NCBI RefSeq assembly: GCF_016583905.1
Contig: NZ_NRRY01000006.1
Coordinates: 62,001-126,000, forward strand
Reading direction: 5' to 3'
DNA length: 64,000 nt
Origin: Lamprobacter modestohalophilus
GTDB taxonomy: Bacteria; Pseudomonadota; Gammaproteobacteria; Chromatiales; Chromatiaceae
Below the pieces are notes generated by a model. It worked only from the letters and a program-made list of their open reading frames with translations. It searched no databases and was not told the origin of the DNA. Shown here one piece after another: positions 52,909 through 62,712 of this stretch; position 1 is the first letter of the stretch; the number at the start of each line of letters is the position of its first letter. The translations under genes and the position numbers were made by a program.

Positions 52909-54918
52909 TCAGGGGATCGTATCGGCGGCCTGAATCGGCACCAGGCGCTCAGCCGTGGTGAGGCTGCGAATGATGGGGTCGAGGCGCTTTAGGCTCGCGG
53001 GTAGATCCCGCAGCGCGGCCTCGGCGGCGGCGCGGTCGGAATAGGCGCCGAGCAGCACGGCATGCCAGCGGCTGGGTTGCCCGTCAGGCTCGATCTTGAG
53101 TGCCTGGCCGATCAGGCCTTCGTCTTGGGCGAAGCGCGCGAGGTTGTCGGCATCGCGGAAGCTGATGAGCTGGATGCTGAAGCGGGCGCTCTGGGGGGCT
53201 GCGCTGGTGTGAGCGTCCGGTGTTGCAGTCGCTGTCGGCAGGTCGGTTTCGGCATCAGCGCTCTCACGTGCCCCTGGTCCAACCTGCGCCAAACTTGGCT
53301 GAGGCATCGCTTCGGATGCAGGCCGCGTCTCAGTATCCACAGCATCGCTGCCCTGAACGCTCGGCTGGGTTGAGGTTGCCGTCGAGGCCGGTGCCTGCGC
53401 CGGTTCAGAGGGCGATGAGACTGGCGCTGAAGCTGACGCTGTTAGGGTTGGTGCCGCCATCGCCGTCGGCGCCGCGGTCTTCGATGTCGATGTCGATGTC
53501 GGAGTCGGTGTCGAAGACGGCATCTGCGCAAGAACCGCGGTTGGCTCCATGCCAGTCCCTTCCCGAGCGACATCGATTCGCTCTATTGCGATAAAGGCCA
53601 ACAGGATCATCGCCGCTGCCGCAATCCGCCGGATCGGCGCACGTGGTGCTGGCAGTTTCTGGAGCCCGAGCAGCGAGCTGTAGACCGGCCGCCCGCCCAA
53701 GCCCTCAGCGGTAAAAGTGGCGCTGAGACAGGTTAGGATGATCGGCAACGCCAGGGCTTGGGCGCCGGTGAGCTCGATGACCAGAATGATGCCGGTGAGT
53801 GGCGCGCGGACGGTCGCGGCAAACAGCGCGCCCATCGCGGCTACAGCAAAGACCTCCGGCTCCAGTGCCAGAGCAGGCGCCGTGATCGAGACCAGGGCCG
53901 CGAAGGCGGCACCGCAGATCGTGCCGAGCGCGAGCATCGGCGCGAAGATGCCACCAGGCAGCCCGAGACCGTAGCTGCCGACGGTGGTCAGCAGACGCAC
54001 CGCCAACAATGCCAGCAGGAAGAAGAGCGCGGGCTGGCCATGCAGCAGATTCACGACCAGGGTCTCGCCGCCGCCGACCGTGGCGGGTGCAAACCAGATC
54101 AGCGCGCCCAGGATCAGCCCGGTCAGCGCGGCCGCGGCATAGGCCCCCGGCGTGCCCAGCGCTCGATAAGCGGCGACCGAGCCCAACAGCAACCGGTTGA
54201 ACAGCACGCCGAGCGCGCCGATCAGCACGCCGAGCACCAGAAACATTGGCAGCGAGTCGAGCGGTGCCATGTCCAGGTTCGGCATCGGCATATCCGGTCC
54301 CTGTCCAAGTATCCAGCCGCTGACAATCACCGCCGCGCAGCAGGCCAGGATCACCGACTGGATGGTCGCGAAGCGATACTCGACATGCTCGCGCAGCTCC
54401 TCGGTGACGAAGACGATGGAGGCCAGCGGGGCGTTGAAGGCAGTCGCCAGTCCGGCGGCTGCACCGGCCGCGATGAGCGCCCGATTAGCCCCAGGACGTG
54501 GTCCCAGACGCTCGCTCGCGAGCTGCCCCAGCGCGGCGCCCATGTGGATGGTTGGCCCCTCTCGGCCGAGCACTAGGCCCGAGCCAACCGCCAAGATCCC
54601 GCCGAAGAACTTGATCGGCAGCACCCGTTGCCAGCGCAGTGTGCGCTCGCCCGCGAGGATGGCCTCGACCTCTTGCACGCCGCTGCCGGCGGTCTCCGGC
54701 GCAAATCGGCGCACCAGCCACTTCGCCGTGACCAGCACCAAGGCACCGAGCAGCATCAGGAGCAGCCAGCCGGGGATCGGTGCTGAGCTGAGCAACCCAT
54801 GCAGCAAGTCTCTGCTGGATGCGGCTTGATCGAGAAGGAAGTGGAAGGCGCCGCCGACGAGTCCTGCGAAGACGCCGACGAAGAGGGCCGCGAGATAGAG
54901 TCGCCAGGGAAAAGACAT
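52909..54918 (-). CDS. ClC chloride/proton antiporter-type channel fused to a SPOR domain
   Basis: The first 430 or so residues are a ClC protein: GSGVQEVEAIL near 78, GREGPTIHMGAALGQL near 118 with the gating glutamate typical of antiporters, and GIFAPMLALG. No CBS domains follow. Instead there is an extra membrane helix (APIRRIAAAAMILLAFIAIE, about 430-450), a Ser/Thr/Pro/Ala-rich linker of about 120 residues, and a C-terminal SPOR domain (FSIQLISFRDADNLARFAQD ... WHAVLLGAYSDRAAAEAALR). SPOR domains bind denuded septal peptidoglycan; the added helix would place it in the periplasm. I know of no standard ClC with this end, so it looks like a fusion of a ClC gene with a DamX-like gene. Total 669 residues. 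Confidence 0.85.
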   Translation of the reverse strand: MSFPWRLYLAALFVGVFAGLVGGAFHFLLDQAASSRDLLHGLLSSAPIPGWLLLMLLGALVLVTAKWLVRRFAPETAGSGVQEVEAILAGERTLRWQRVLPIKFFGGILAVGSGLVLGREGPTIHMGAALGQLASERLGPRPGANRALIAAGAAAGLATAFNAPLASIVFVTEELREHVEYRFATIQSVILACCAAVIVSGWILGQGPDMPMPNLDMAPLDSLPMFLVLGVLIGALGVLFNRLLLGSVAAYRALGTPGAYAAAALTGLILGALIWFAPATVGGGETLVVNLLHGQPALFFLLALLAVRLLTTVGSYGLGLPGGIFAPMLALGTICGAAFAALVSITAPALALEPEVFAVAAMGALFAATVRAPLTGIILVIELTGAQALALPIILTCLSATFTAEGLGGRPVYSSLLGLQKLPAPRAPIRRIAAAAMILLAFIAIERIDVAREGTGMEPTAVLAQMPSSTPTPTSTSTSKTAAPTAMAAPTLTASASAPVSSPSEPAQAPASTATSTQPSVQGSDAVDTETRPASEAMPQPSLAQVGPGARESADAETDLPTATATPDAHTSAAPQSARFSIQLISFRDADNLARFAQDEGLIGQALKIEPDGQPSRWHAVLLGAYSDRAAAEAALRDLPASLKRLDPIIRSLTTAERLVPIQAADTIP

Positions 54919-54960
54919 GGCTAACGGCTAGCGCATGCGCTTTAGATGTTGTCGATCGTT

Positions 54961-55032
54961 TGTCCAGCAACGTCTTCCCGATCTGCGGATGACGGCTGGG
55001 TGATGATCGGGAAGGGGAGCATAGACAGCGAC
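54961..55032 (+). repeat. 72-bp dispersed repeat, copy R3
   Basis: Begins TGTCCAGCAACGTCTTCCCG, about 75% identical without gaps to R1. This copy has the best inner inverted repeat, CTTCCCGATC pairing perfectly with GATCGGGAAG across a 23-base loop. It fills most of the gap between the ClC gene start and the DedA gene stop. Confidence 0.75.
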
Positions 55033-55038
55033 AGCGAC

Positions 55039-56016
55039 TTAGGGTCGGGCCTGACCCGACCGGTTGAGCAGGGCGATGAGCAGGGCCAGCAGCAGGGCGA
55101 TGACCCCAAACAGCCCGAGCGCCGCCATCCAGGGGTTGAGATGCCGCAGCACAGCGACCAGCGCGTCGAAGTGCAGATCCAGATAATAGACACCCAGCGC
55201 CCAGAAGCTGGCCCAGAGCACCGCGCCGGCGACATTCAACAACATGAAGCGCACCCAGTGCATCTCCAGTGCGCCAGAGAAGAGCCCCATGAGCTGGCGC
55301 GGACCATCGACGAAGCGGCCAAAGAGCAGCAGCCAACCGCCGTACTTGTTGAATTTCTGCTCGATGCCTTCGAGGTGCTGCGCGGGGATGGGCAGCCGAT
55401 TCAGGACCACACGCCCGCCAAAGCGACCGATCAGGTAGCCGATGGCCTGACCGAGTGAGGTCGCGACGATGGTGACAAGCAGCAGCAGACCGATATTCAG
55501 CCGGCTATCTGGCACTGCGGCAACCACAGCGCCGGCCTCTAACAGCGTCTGGCCCGGGGCCGGGATGCCGAAGCCCTCAACGCCAACGGCGACGAACACC
55601 GCCCAGTAGCCGTAGCGCTCCAGATAGGGCTCGACGCGGAGGATGTCGTCCTCGATCGCCTTCGCCAGCCGGTGGGCATGCGCATCGATCTTGTGCGCAC
55701 TGGATTTGATCAGGTCTTTCGGCTTCGACGCCTCGGTGCTGCTGACAGGCGACTGAGTGGCATCGGTTGGCTGAGCAAGCGCTCGGTTTGCGCCTGCACC
55801 CAGGTCGGGGCCGATCCAGAGCCCCAAGGTCAGCGTCAACAGCAGCGCAACGCGCACGAGATCGGCAATCCGCCAAGAGCTGGCCATCCGCCCGGGACCG
55901 AGAGTCCGCCCGGAACTGGCAATCCGTCCGGAAATGGCAAGCTGATCGGAACCGGCAGTCCGCCCGGGACCGGTGCGGCCCGTTGACGGATTGGGAGGCT
56001 GAAGGGGTAAGCTCAT
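55039..56016 (-). CDS. DedA-family membrane protein with long N-terminal extension
   Basis: From about residue 130 the product is a DedA/VTT protein: VGVEGFGIPAPGQTLLEAGA, GYLIGRFGG, and LLFGRFVDGPRQLMGLFSGA, with re-entrant loops and several helices. DedA proteins act in lipid or undecaprenyl-phosphate transport. The first 60 or so residues from the ATG at 56016 are Gly/Arg/Ser/Pro-rich with repeated GR-x-GPGR-type words (the DNA at about 55880-55980 is a degenerate tandem repeat), then a membrane helix (VALLLTLTLGLWIG) and a linker; this extension is unusual. 325 residues. It lies upstream of the ClC gene on the same strand. Confidence 0.82.
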   Translation of the reverse strand: MSLPLQPPNPSTGRTGPGRTAGSDQLAISGRIASSGRTLGPGRMASSWRIADLVRVALLLTLTLGLWIGPDLGAGANRALAQPTDATQSPVSSTEASKPKDLIKSSAHKIDAHAHRLAKAIEDDILRVEPYLERYGYWAVFVAVGVEGFGIPAPGQTLLEAGAVVAAVPDSRLNIGLLLLVTIVATSLGQAIGYLIGRFGGRVVLNRLPIPAQHLEGIEQKFNKYGGWLLLFGRFVDGPRQLMGLFSGALEMHWVRFMLLNVAGAVLWASFWALGVYYLDLHFDALVAVLRHLNPWMAALGLFGVIALLLALLIALLNRSGQARP

Positions 56017-56175
56017 TGGGTGAACATAACCGAAAATGATAGCCGGTGCTGGAGGCCTTTCCAGGTTGCGCACATCCTGCCGGCTGGAGGCCGGTTATGC
56101 CCTCTATGCATCGGGGCCACAGCGATGCGCCGGGATTTCAGCGATTCACCGGGACTCCAGGTTTGAGCAAGCGCT

Positions 56176-56646
56176 CTAGCCAGCCCCGCGATCAGCCTCG
56201 GCGCGATGTTTGGCGTTGATGAAGGCGGCATGCGGCACGTAGATCAGCTCGGCGACCTTGCGCACTAGATGTTCCTCGAGGCTGCTCAGACGCTGATCCG
56301 CATAGGCGACGCGCCACAGCGATTCGATCAGGCTGATCTTTTCCTCTGCGGTGAAGTGCTCATTGATCAACCGCGTGAACTGGAAATAGTCAGTGGCATC
56401 GCGACGCTCCGCATCGGCGCAGGCAAGCAGGGCATCGGTCTCCTCGGGGGAAAGGCCAAAATCCTCGCGCACCAGGGTGGCGACCAGCTCGCGGCCAAGC
56501 GCGGCCGATTGCTCCGGCTCCATGTGGGTCATCTCCAGCATCAGTGCCGCACTGGCGCAACGCATGGCATGGTCGCGATCGAACGGATCATCCCCAGTCG
56601 AGCGCTGGATGACGTCATCAAAAAAGCGGCGGATCTGGTCAAGCAT
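56176..56646 (-). CDS. TerB-like tellurite-resistance-family protein
   Basis: The 156-residue helical protein (MLDQIRRFFDDVIQRSTGDD and on, then VAYADQRLSSLEEHLVRKVA and ELIYVPHAAFINAKHRA) matches the TerB fold of small, acidic, metal-binding-type proteins. The role of stand-alone TerB-like proteins is unknown. It stands alone between the DedA gene and the divergent DISARM-like operon. ATG at 56646. Confidence 0.82.
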   Translation of the reverse strand: MLDQIRRFFDDVIQRSTGDDPFDRDHAMRCASAALMLEMTHMEPEQSAALGRELVATLVREDFGLSPEETDALLACADAERRDATDYFQFTRLINEHFTAEEKISLIESLWRVAYADQRLSSLEEHLVRKVAELIYVPHAAFINAKHRAEADRGAG

Positions 56647-57074
56647 GGGTTTCGGAAAGCCTCTTCGTCAGAGATTGGGCAGTTCAGGGTGTTAACGCGA
56701 ATCTCGCGCGTCATCTGCCAGGGTGGCTCCGCGCCATGATCGTTCGTCAGCAACGCCAAACTGATGATCAGGGCGAGGACCAGCGGTGCGGCGATCACCG
56801 CCGATCACCGATGCGGTCAGGCTGAGTCCAGACCCAGTTGAATCCGCGTGCCTTTGGTTGTCCAGCATGGCTTCTGTCTCCCTGGGCGATTGCAGGTCAG
56901 GCTGCAGGGGTGTTTATACTCATTCAGTCGGCGAGGGGCCAGCCCGCACCTGGTGCGCGTTGGCGTGTTTTGGCTGAGATTGGCAACGCATGCGATTGCT
57001 TGGCGCCGACGCTCCTTGGTGTACGGTGCGGCACTGGAGGGCAGCGCAATTGGAAAAGAGCGGAAATCGGACCT
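56647..57074. other. Divergent intergenic region upstream of the DISARM-like operon
   Basis: These 428 bp hold no supported gene. The drmA frame is open back to 56838 but that part has no family counterpart. A possible plus-strand promoter has TTGCAG (56890-56895) and TATACT (56915-56920) at a poor 19-bp spacing. Confidence 0.4.
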
Positions 57075-60000
57075 GTGAACTGGTCGAATGAGCGCGAGCG
57101 CGTTTATCGGTGGCTGCGGCATGCGCTGCTGGGTCCGGCTGCACAGCCAAAAGAGGTTGCGGGTGCGACGCACCTGAACGGTATCAAGCCGCTGGAACGG
57201 TTTCAAACCGGCATCCTGTTTCCCATTGCCAGTGACGAATTCGGTCTCGATGCCGGCGAAGACGATAGCGGCGAGCCAGGGTCCAGTCTTGGCGAGGCCG
57301 ACAGCGACGGCGATAAGATCGCGTCCGCTTCCAGCGCTGGTCAGCCCCAGCGTCGAGTGGTGCCACCGGCATCGGTTGGGTTCTCGTTCTTCGTGCAAGG
57401 CGATCGTGCCGAGCTCCAACTCATTCCCAGTGCCGTGCGCTACGAGCGACGCGCAGACCGGCCGCGAGACCAGGCCGATCAGTGGCTGCGCATCCCGCTC
57501 GGAGAGGCGGACAGCGAAGCACGCGATGTTCGCGCACCGATCTCTGCGCTGGCTCGGGCCAGGGCGGAGCCCATCGCGGTCTTTGACGGTCGCGCGCGGT
57601 TGGATGTGCTCTGGCGCGCCCGGTCCGATGGATGGCTGATCACCGTATCGCTCAGTAATCTTCAAGCCATGCCGGCGGCTGCGAACGCCAACACTGGCGC
57701 CAGCAACACCAGCGCTGGCGCGACCATGAATGAGATCCTGAATCAGCAGAACGAGCGGGCACTGTTCGAGGTTGCGCTCGACTGCGTGATCGATCGCGGT
57801 CGCGTTGGTCCTTACCCGCGAGCCGACTTCCATCTGCTGGATGAGGAAGAACAAGAGCTGGAGCTGCGCTACCGCAAGCAGGTCATCTATGCCATTGGCC
57901 ATGGTGCCGCGGTGGACTGGGAGCTGCGCGAGGATCGCGTCGTGCGTATCCACACCGAGTTTTTGCCCAAGGTCGAGGTTCCGCGCGTCGACCCCACCGC
58001 TGGCGTCGTTGAGGGTGCCGAGCTTGATGTCGAGCGCCTCGCGGCCATCGAAACCGATCGGGACCGCCTCTGTGATGCGCTGGAGCGATTCGTCGCTGGC
58101 TACCGCACCTGGAGCGATGCGCAGTCCAAGGTCGCTGATGGCCTGGAGGTGCGTTACCAAGCCCCAGCCGATCGGATTCGCGCCCGCATCGAAGCGGCTG
58201 CTGAACGGATGCTCGCAGGTGTCATCTTGCTTCGACAGGACCCGCTGCTGTTGCGCGCGTTCGCGCTCGCCAATCAGGCCATGGCCAGGCAGATGCGCCA
58301 GGCGGGCCGCCTGGAGCCGCGCTGGCGCCCCTTCCAGCTCGCCTTCCTGCTGCTGACGCTCGAGTCGGCGACCGATCCCGATGCCGAGCACCGTGATGTC
58401 CTCGATCTAATCTGGTTCCCGACCGGTGGCGGCAAGACCGAGGCCTATCTCGGACTCATGGCGCTGGTAATCTGGTGGCGGCGCCTGAAGTACAAGGCCA
58501 GCGGTGGCGGCACCACGGTGCTGATGCGCTATACCCTGCGCCTGCTGACCAAGGACCAGTTTCGGCGTGCGGCACGCCTGATCTGCGCCATGGAGCTGAT
58601 GCGCCGCGAGCAGCCGGGCAGTCTTGGTGTCGAGCCGATCACGCTCGGCCTCTGGGTCGGGGGCGACTCGAGTCCGAACAGCTTCGCCGATGCCAAGGCC
58701 TGCATCGATGCGGCGCTGGCCGATGATTGCAGCCGTCCACCGAGCCTGCTGGTGTTGGAGTCCTGCCCCTGGTGTGGCACGCCATTCCGAGTGCCCGACA
58801 ACCTGGATGCCAGCCGCCAGCACTTCGCCTTCCGCTGCACCGCCGCCGGCTGTGCCTTTGCCGCGACTGGCGATGGCAGGTTGCCCTGCAACCTGGTCGA
58901 TGCCGCGCTCTACGAGGCGCCACCGACGCTGTTGTTGGCCACCATCGACAAGTTCGCCAGGCTGGCCTGGGAGGAGCGCAGCGCGGCCTTCTTTGGACGC
59001 AACGGTCAGCGGCCGCCGGAGCTGATCATCCAAGACGAGCTGCATCTGATCGCGGGCGCCCTCGGCTCGGTCGCCGGGCTCTATGAGGCGGGCTTGGAGA
59101 CGGTGCTCTGTCGGCGCGGTGTCTATCCAAAATATATCGCATCCACCGCCACCATCCGCATGGCGCAGGAGCAGGTCAGGCGGCTCTACGGTCGTGAAGC
59201 AGCGGTGTTTCCACCGCCTGGTCTCGATGCCGATGACGCCTATTTCGCACGCACGATCGCGCCGACGCCCGAGGATCCGGGCCGGCTCTACGTCGGTTAT
59301 CTAGCCCCAGCGCGCAACCGTCGGCGCTGCCTGGCACCGCTGGCGGCGGCCCTCTTGTCGGCACCGGAGGCGCTGTTCGGTGATCTCAGCGCAGACCGCG
59401 AGGCATTGTTGGATGCTTGGTGGACCTTGCTGGTCTATCACGGCAGTCTCAGCGGCATCGGCGTCAGTCGCCATGCGCTGCGCGAGATCGAGGAGCGCAT
59501 CGAGCGGCTGCAGCGCGAATGGCAGGAACTGCAGGCCCAGCAGGAACTGCAGGAACTGCAGGAACAGCAGGAACAGCCGGAACTGCAAGGTCAACAGGAA
59601 TGGCGAGCCGAGCAAGTACGGCGAGGACACCAAGCAAACCAAGGTCGACAAGCACAAAAGAGTGAGCAGGCACACGAGGGTCGGCAAGCAAAGCAGGAAC
59701 AGCAAGCACGGCCGGAACAACAAGCGCATGACACGCCAGATCAGCAAAAGCGGGCGCAGCAGGCACCGTCTGGCGACTTCGAGCAGGCATCTGCTCACCG
59801 GCGTTATGCGGGTCCGCGCTGGCGGACGCAGCTCGCTGAGCGCCTCGCGCAGCTCACCAGCCAGATGTCGGCCGATGAGAACGCGCAAGGCTTCGAGCGC
59901 TTGGCAAAGACCCGCGAGGCACCCGATGCGCTCGACCTGGCCTTGGCCACCAATATGGTCTCGGTGGGCCTGGACGTGTCCCGGCTCGCGGTGATGATCA

Positions 60001-60629
60001 TCAACGGTCAGCCGTTGACGACGGCTGAGTACATCCAGGCCAGCTCGCGCGTCGGCCGCGGCGTGGTGCCCGGGATCGTCGTTGCCAACTACTATCGCGA
60101 TCAGGCCCGCAGCCTGTCTCACTATGAGGACTTCCGCGCCTATCATCAGGCCTTCTATCGCTTTGTCGAGCCCACCAGCGTCACGCCCTATACCTATCAG
60201 GCGCGCTTGCGGGCGCTGCATGCCGCCTTGGTCATCGCGGTGCGCCATGCGAGCGATGCGCTGACCGCGAATGAGCGAGCACAGGCCTTTGATCCGACCC
60301 AGCCGGAGACGGCGAAGGTGATCGAGGCCTTGATCCGGCGCACCCGCCAGGCTGATCCGGAGCGCGCTGACCAGACCGAGGCGCATCTACGCCGCTTGGT
60401 CGCGCACTGGAGCGACTGTGCCCGACGAGCCAGCGAGCAGCGCCAGCGCCTGGTCTATTCCGGCCCGGATCGGGACCGCCGCGATCTGCGTCTGCTCTCT
60501 GCGCATGGGGCCCGGGTAACTGGCGAATGGGTCACGCTGCAGAACATGCGCAATGTCGAGAAGACGGCGTTGATCAAGATCCTACCCACCAACCCCTCCC
60601 GGCATGGGTTGCTCGCGCAAGACGAATGA
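57075..60629 (+). CDS. drmA: DISARM-type helicase DrmA
   Basis: The 1184-residue protein (from a GTG at 57075, VNWSNERERVYRWLRHALLG) has the DrmA core. Walker A is in WFPTGGGKTEAYLGLMALV near residue 450, MRYTLRLLTKDQFRRA follows, zinc-binding CPWCG is near 563 with a second C-x4-C further on, LLATIDKFARLAWE, QDELHLIAG near 652, ASTATIR, and FPPPGLDADDAYFA. The helicase C lobe has ATNMVSVGLDVSRLAVMI and QASSRVGRG near 952-1000. DrmA and DrmB form the core of DISARM, where they restrict incoming phage DNA. A Gln/Glu-rich insertion of about 85 residues (about 813-898) interrupts the space between the lobes. drmB starts in a 4-bp overlap. Confidence 0.85.
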   Translation: MNWSNERERVYRWLRHALLGPAAQPKEVAGATHLNGIKPLERFQTGILFPIASDEFGLDAGEDDSGEPGSSLGEADSDGDKIASASSAGQPQRRVVPPASVGFSFFVQGDRAELQLIPSAVRYERRADRPRDQADQWLRIPLGEADSEARDVRAPISALARARAEPIAVFDGRARLDVLWRARSDGWLITVSLSNLQAMPAAANANTGASNTSAGATMNEILNQQNERALFEVALDCVIDRGRVGPYPRADFHLLDEEEQELELRYRKQVIYAIGHGAAVDWELREDRVVRIHTEFLPKVEVPRVDPTAGVVEGAELDVERLAAIETDRDRLCDALERFVAGYRTWSDAQSKVADGLEVRYQAPADRIRARIEAAAERMLAGVILLRQDPLLLRAFALANQAMARQMRQAGRLEPRWRPFQLAFLLLTLESATDPDAEHRDVLDLIWFPTGGGKTEAYLGLMALVIWWRRLKYKASGGGTTVLMRYTLRLLTKDQFRRAARLICAMELMRREQPGSLGVEPITLGLWVGGDSSPNSFADAKACIDAALADDCSRPPSLLVLESCPWCGTPFRVPDNLDASRQHFAFRCTAAGCAFAATGDGRLPCNLVDAALYEAPPTLLLATIDKFARLAWEERSAAFFGRNGQRPPELIIQDELHLIAGALGSVAGLYEAGLETVLCRRGVYPKYIASTATIRMAQEQVRRLYGREAAVFPPPGLDADDAYFARTIAPTPEDPGRLYVGYLAPARNRRRCLAPLAAALLSAPEALFGDLSADREALLDAWWTLLVYHGSLSGIGVSRHALREIEERIERLQREWQELQAQQELQELQEQQEQPELQGQQEWRAEQVRRGHQANQGRQAQKSEQAHEGRQAKQEQQARPEQQAHDTPDQQKRAQQAPSGDFEQASAHRRYAGPRWRTQLAERLAQLTSQMSADENAQGFERLAKTREAPDALDLALATNMVSVGLDVSRLAVMIINGQPLTTAEYIQASSRVGRGVVPGIVVANYYRDQARSLSHYEDFRAYHQAFYRFVEPTSVTPYTYQARLRALHAALVIAVRHASDALTANERAQAFDPTQPETAKVIEALIRRTRQADPERADQTEAHLRRLVAHWSDCARRASEQRQRLVYSGPDRDRRDLRLLSAHGARVTGEWVTLQNMRNVEKTALIKILPTNPSRHGLLAQDE

Positions 60630-62707
60630 AACGCTTCATCCCAACGCGTTGGTCCCATCTACTCGCGTTCAGCGGCGTCGGTGCGCTGGTGCGCGCCGAC
60701 AACGATCTGTTCGTGGTGATGGATATCCGACATTGGACCGATCAGGCTGGCGAGCTGGCCGGTGATCCCCTGTGTTATGTCGACCTGCTCCGTGGCGCGC
60801 TCGGTCTCGACGGCAAGCGATTGCTGCAACCGCCGCTCGCCCGGCTGGTCGACAACGGCGCTGGCGATGGCGCTGGCGATGGCGCTGTTGATGGGACCTG
60901 TGTGCCGGCGATCCGTTTTCCGCGCTGGACGCGCTGCCCAAGCTGCGGGCTGCTCCATTACCAGCCATGGGACAACGGCGAGCGTGGTCGGCGTTCACTC
61001 GAAGACCCCCGCTGCAGCTGTGAAAAGCGCTCGCGCCTGCGGCAAGTGGATTGGGTCGTCGCGCATCCTGAGGGTGGGCTCTGGGAGGTGCCCTGGCATC
61101 TGCTCGCGCACAAAGACACTGAGCATCGCGATGCCTGCCGCCCGATCCGCGAGCAGCCCTACCTGCGACTGCGTCGCGACGCCGCTGGCTATTGGCAGTT
61201 GCGTTGCGAGCGCTGCCAGTCTCAGCAACCCTTTAGTCGAAACCAACAGTTCAAGGATGCACGGCGCGCGCGCCTGCAGCCCTGGCAACAGGGCGAGGCC
61301 GCCCCGGCCGTGCCAAGCCAACGCCCAGCGGCGATCATCGAGGTCAATGACTCGCGGCTCTATTCCGCTCGGGTGCGCGGCGGCTTGGTGATTCCGCCGG
61401 AGTCCCAGGTGGCACGCGGCGGCGTGCTGGATCGGCTGTATCGCCAGCCAGCGGCGCGACGCGAGCTTGAGCGGTGTCGCACCGAGCTGGCACGCCGGGC
61501 GCTGCTGCGGCGCTTGTCCGATGAGTTGGGCTGCACGCGCGCTGACTTGGAGGACGCGCTGCAGAAGATCGAGGATGGCTGGCCACTCTACGGCGAGATG
61601 GCGACGCCTGGCCTTCTGTTGGAGAAGGAGTACCGCGCCCTGACAACGCCGATTCCGGATCAGCTCGAGAGCGAGGATTTCGTTACCGAGCATCGCAGTG
61701 CCGCTTGGCGAGCCCAGTTACTGGTGCAGAACGATGCGCCTGCCCAGGCCGATGCATTCCAGGCGAAGGCCGATACATCGCTCCCGCAGATTGATGCAGC
61801 GTCTGCCCAGGCCGATGCATCGCTCGCGCAGACCGATGCGCCGTTTGCCGAGTCTGATGCGTCGCTGGCACAGATCGATGCGCCGCTTGCGGCGGCCAAT
61901 CCGTCGCGATTGCAGCCGGTACGCGACAGCATCCAACAGCTCGTCGCCGTCAGCCGCCTGCGCGAGATCCGGATCTTCACCGGCTTCCATCGTGTCGAGC
62001 AATGGTTCGAGGATGGCATTAAGCCCGATCATGACGACGCTGCCGAGCCCGAGACCTCGCGCTTGGTGCCGCCGGATCTCGATGGGCGCTGCGACTGGCT
62101 GCCGGCGATCGAGCTCTATGGCGAGGGCCTCTTCTTTACGCTCGACGAGGCGCTGCTGCGCCGTTGGGAGGCGCAAGATGGCTTGTGGCGCCGCGCCGAG
62201 CAGCTGCAAGCGCGGTTCGAGCGCACTGGTATTCGTCTCGCGGAAGACCCGCCGCTGCCGCTGACACCGCGTTTCATCCTGTTGCATACGCTGGCCCATC
62301 TGCTGATCCGCCATCTGGAGACCGCGGCGGGCTATCCGGCGGCCTCGATCCGGGAGCGCCTATATTGCAGCAGCGGCGCCGAGCCGATGGCCGGCGTGCT
62401 GGTCTATGTCGCGGTCGCCGACGTGGCCGGCTCGCTTGGTGGTCTGGCCGAGCTGGCCGAGCCCAGGCGTTTTCTCGAGCTGCTGGTGGCCGTCTTCGAT
62501 CATGCGAACTGGTGCTCGCTCGATCCGGTCTGTGCCGAGCACCCGGGGCAGGGGCCGAGCCAGCTCAATCGTGCGGCCTGTCATGCCTGCGCGCTGGTGC
62601 CGGAACCGAGCTGCCAGTTCAGCAATGTGCTGCTGGATCGGGTCTTCATCGCTGGCGATCTCAGTGGCACGATCCGGCCGCTGTTGGACTTTGCGGTTGA
62701 GCGCTGA
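60626..62707 (+). CDS. drmB: DISARM-type DrmB protein (DUF1998)
   Basis: The 693-residue protein starts at the ATG overlapping the drmA stop (ATGA). It has zinc-ribbon cysteines early (RCPSCGLLHYQPW, CSCEKRSRLRQVDWV, LRCERCQS) and the DUF1998 end: LLHTLAHLLIRHLETAAGYP, IRERLYCSS, GVLVYVAVADVAGSLGGLAE, WCSLDPVC, RAACHACALVPEPSC, and NVLLDRVFI. In DISARM DrmB forms a complex with DrmA on DNA. An Ala/Asp-rich repeat (DASLAQTDAPFAESDASLAQ-like) of about 55 residues at 380-430 is not typical. The next gene follows after 5 bp. Confidence 0.85.
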   Translation: MKRFIPTRWSHLLAFSGVGALVRADNDLFVVMDIRHWTDQAGELAGDPLCYVDLLRGALGLDGKRLLQPPLARLVDNGAGDGAGDGAVDGTCVPAIRFPRWTRCPSCGLLHYQPWDNGERGRRSLEDPRCSCEKRSRLRQVDWVVAHPEGGLWEVPWHLLAHKDTEHRDACRPIREQPYLRLRRDAAGYWQLRCERCQSQQPFSRNQQFKDARRARLQPWQQGEAAPAVPSQRPAAIIEVNDSRLYSARVRGGLVIPPESQVARGGVLDRLYRQPAARRELERCRTELARRALLRRLSDELGCTRADLEDALQKIEDGWPLYGEMATPGLLLEKEYRALTTPIPDQLESEDFVTEHRSAAWRAQLLVQNDAPAQADAFQAKADTSLPQIDAASAQADASLAQTDAPFAESDASLAQIDAPLAAANPSRLQPVRDSIQQLVAVSRLREIRIFTGFHRVEQWFEDGIKPDHDDAAEPETSRLVPPDLDGRCDWLPAIELYGEGLFFTLDEALLRRWEAQDGLWRRAEQLQARFERTGIRLAEDPPLPLTPRFILLHTLAHLLIRHLETAAGYPAASIRERLYCSSGAEPMAGVLVYVAVADVAGSLGGLAELAEPRRFLELLVAVFDHANWCSLDPVCAEHPGQGPSQLNRAACHACALVPEPSCQFSNVLLDRVFIAGDLSGTIRPLLDFAVER

Positions 62708-62712
62708 TCGCG

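Noticed and set aside
52856-52992. Frame reading MKCPQCGTTSIYSAAFEKSG, which looks like the start of a zinc-ribbon protein
   Set aside because: After about 25 residues it runs into the 3' end of the ClC-SPOR gene on the other strand and stops. It may be a trace of a lost gene, but one short ribbon is not enough to call it.
56838-57074. Upstream part of the drmA open frame
   Set aside because: Composition and sequence do not resemble DrmA N termini; the GTG at 57075 gives a family-like start.
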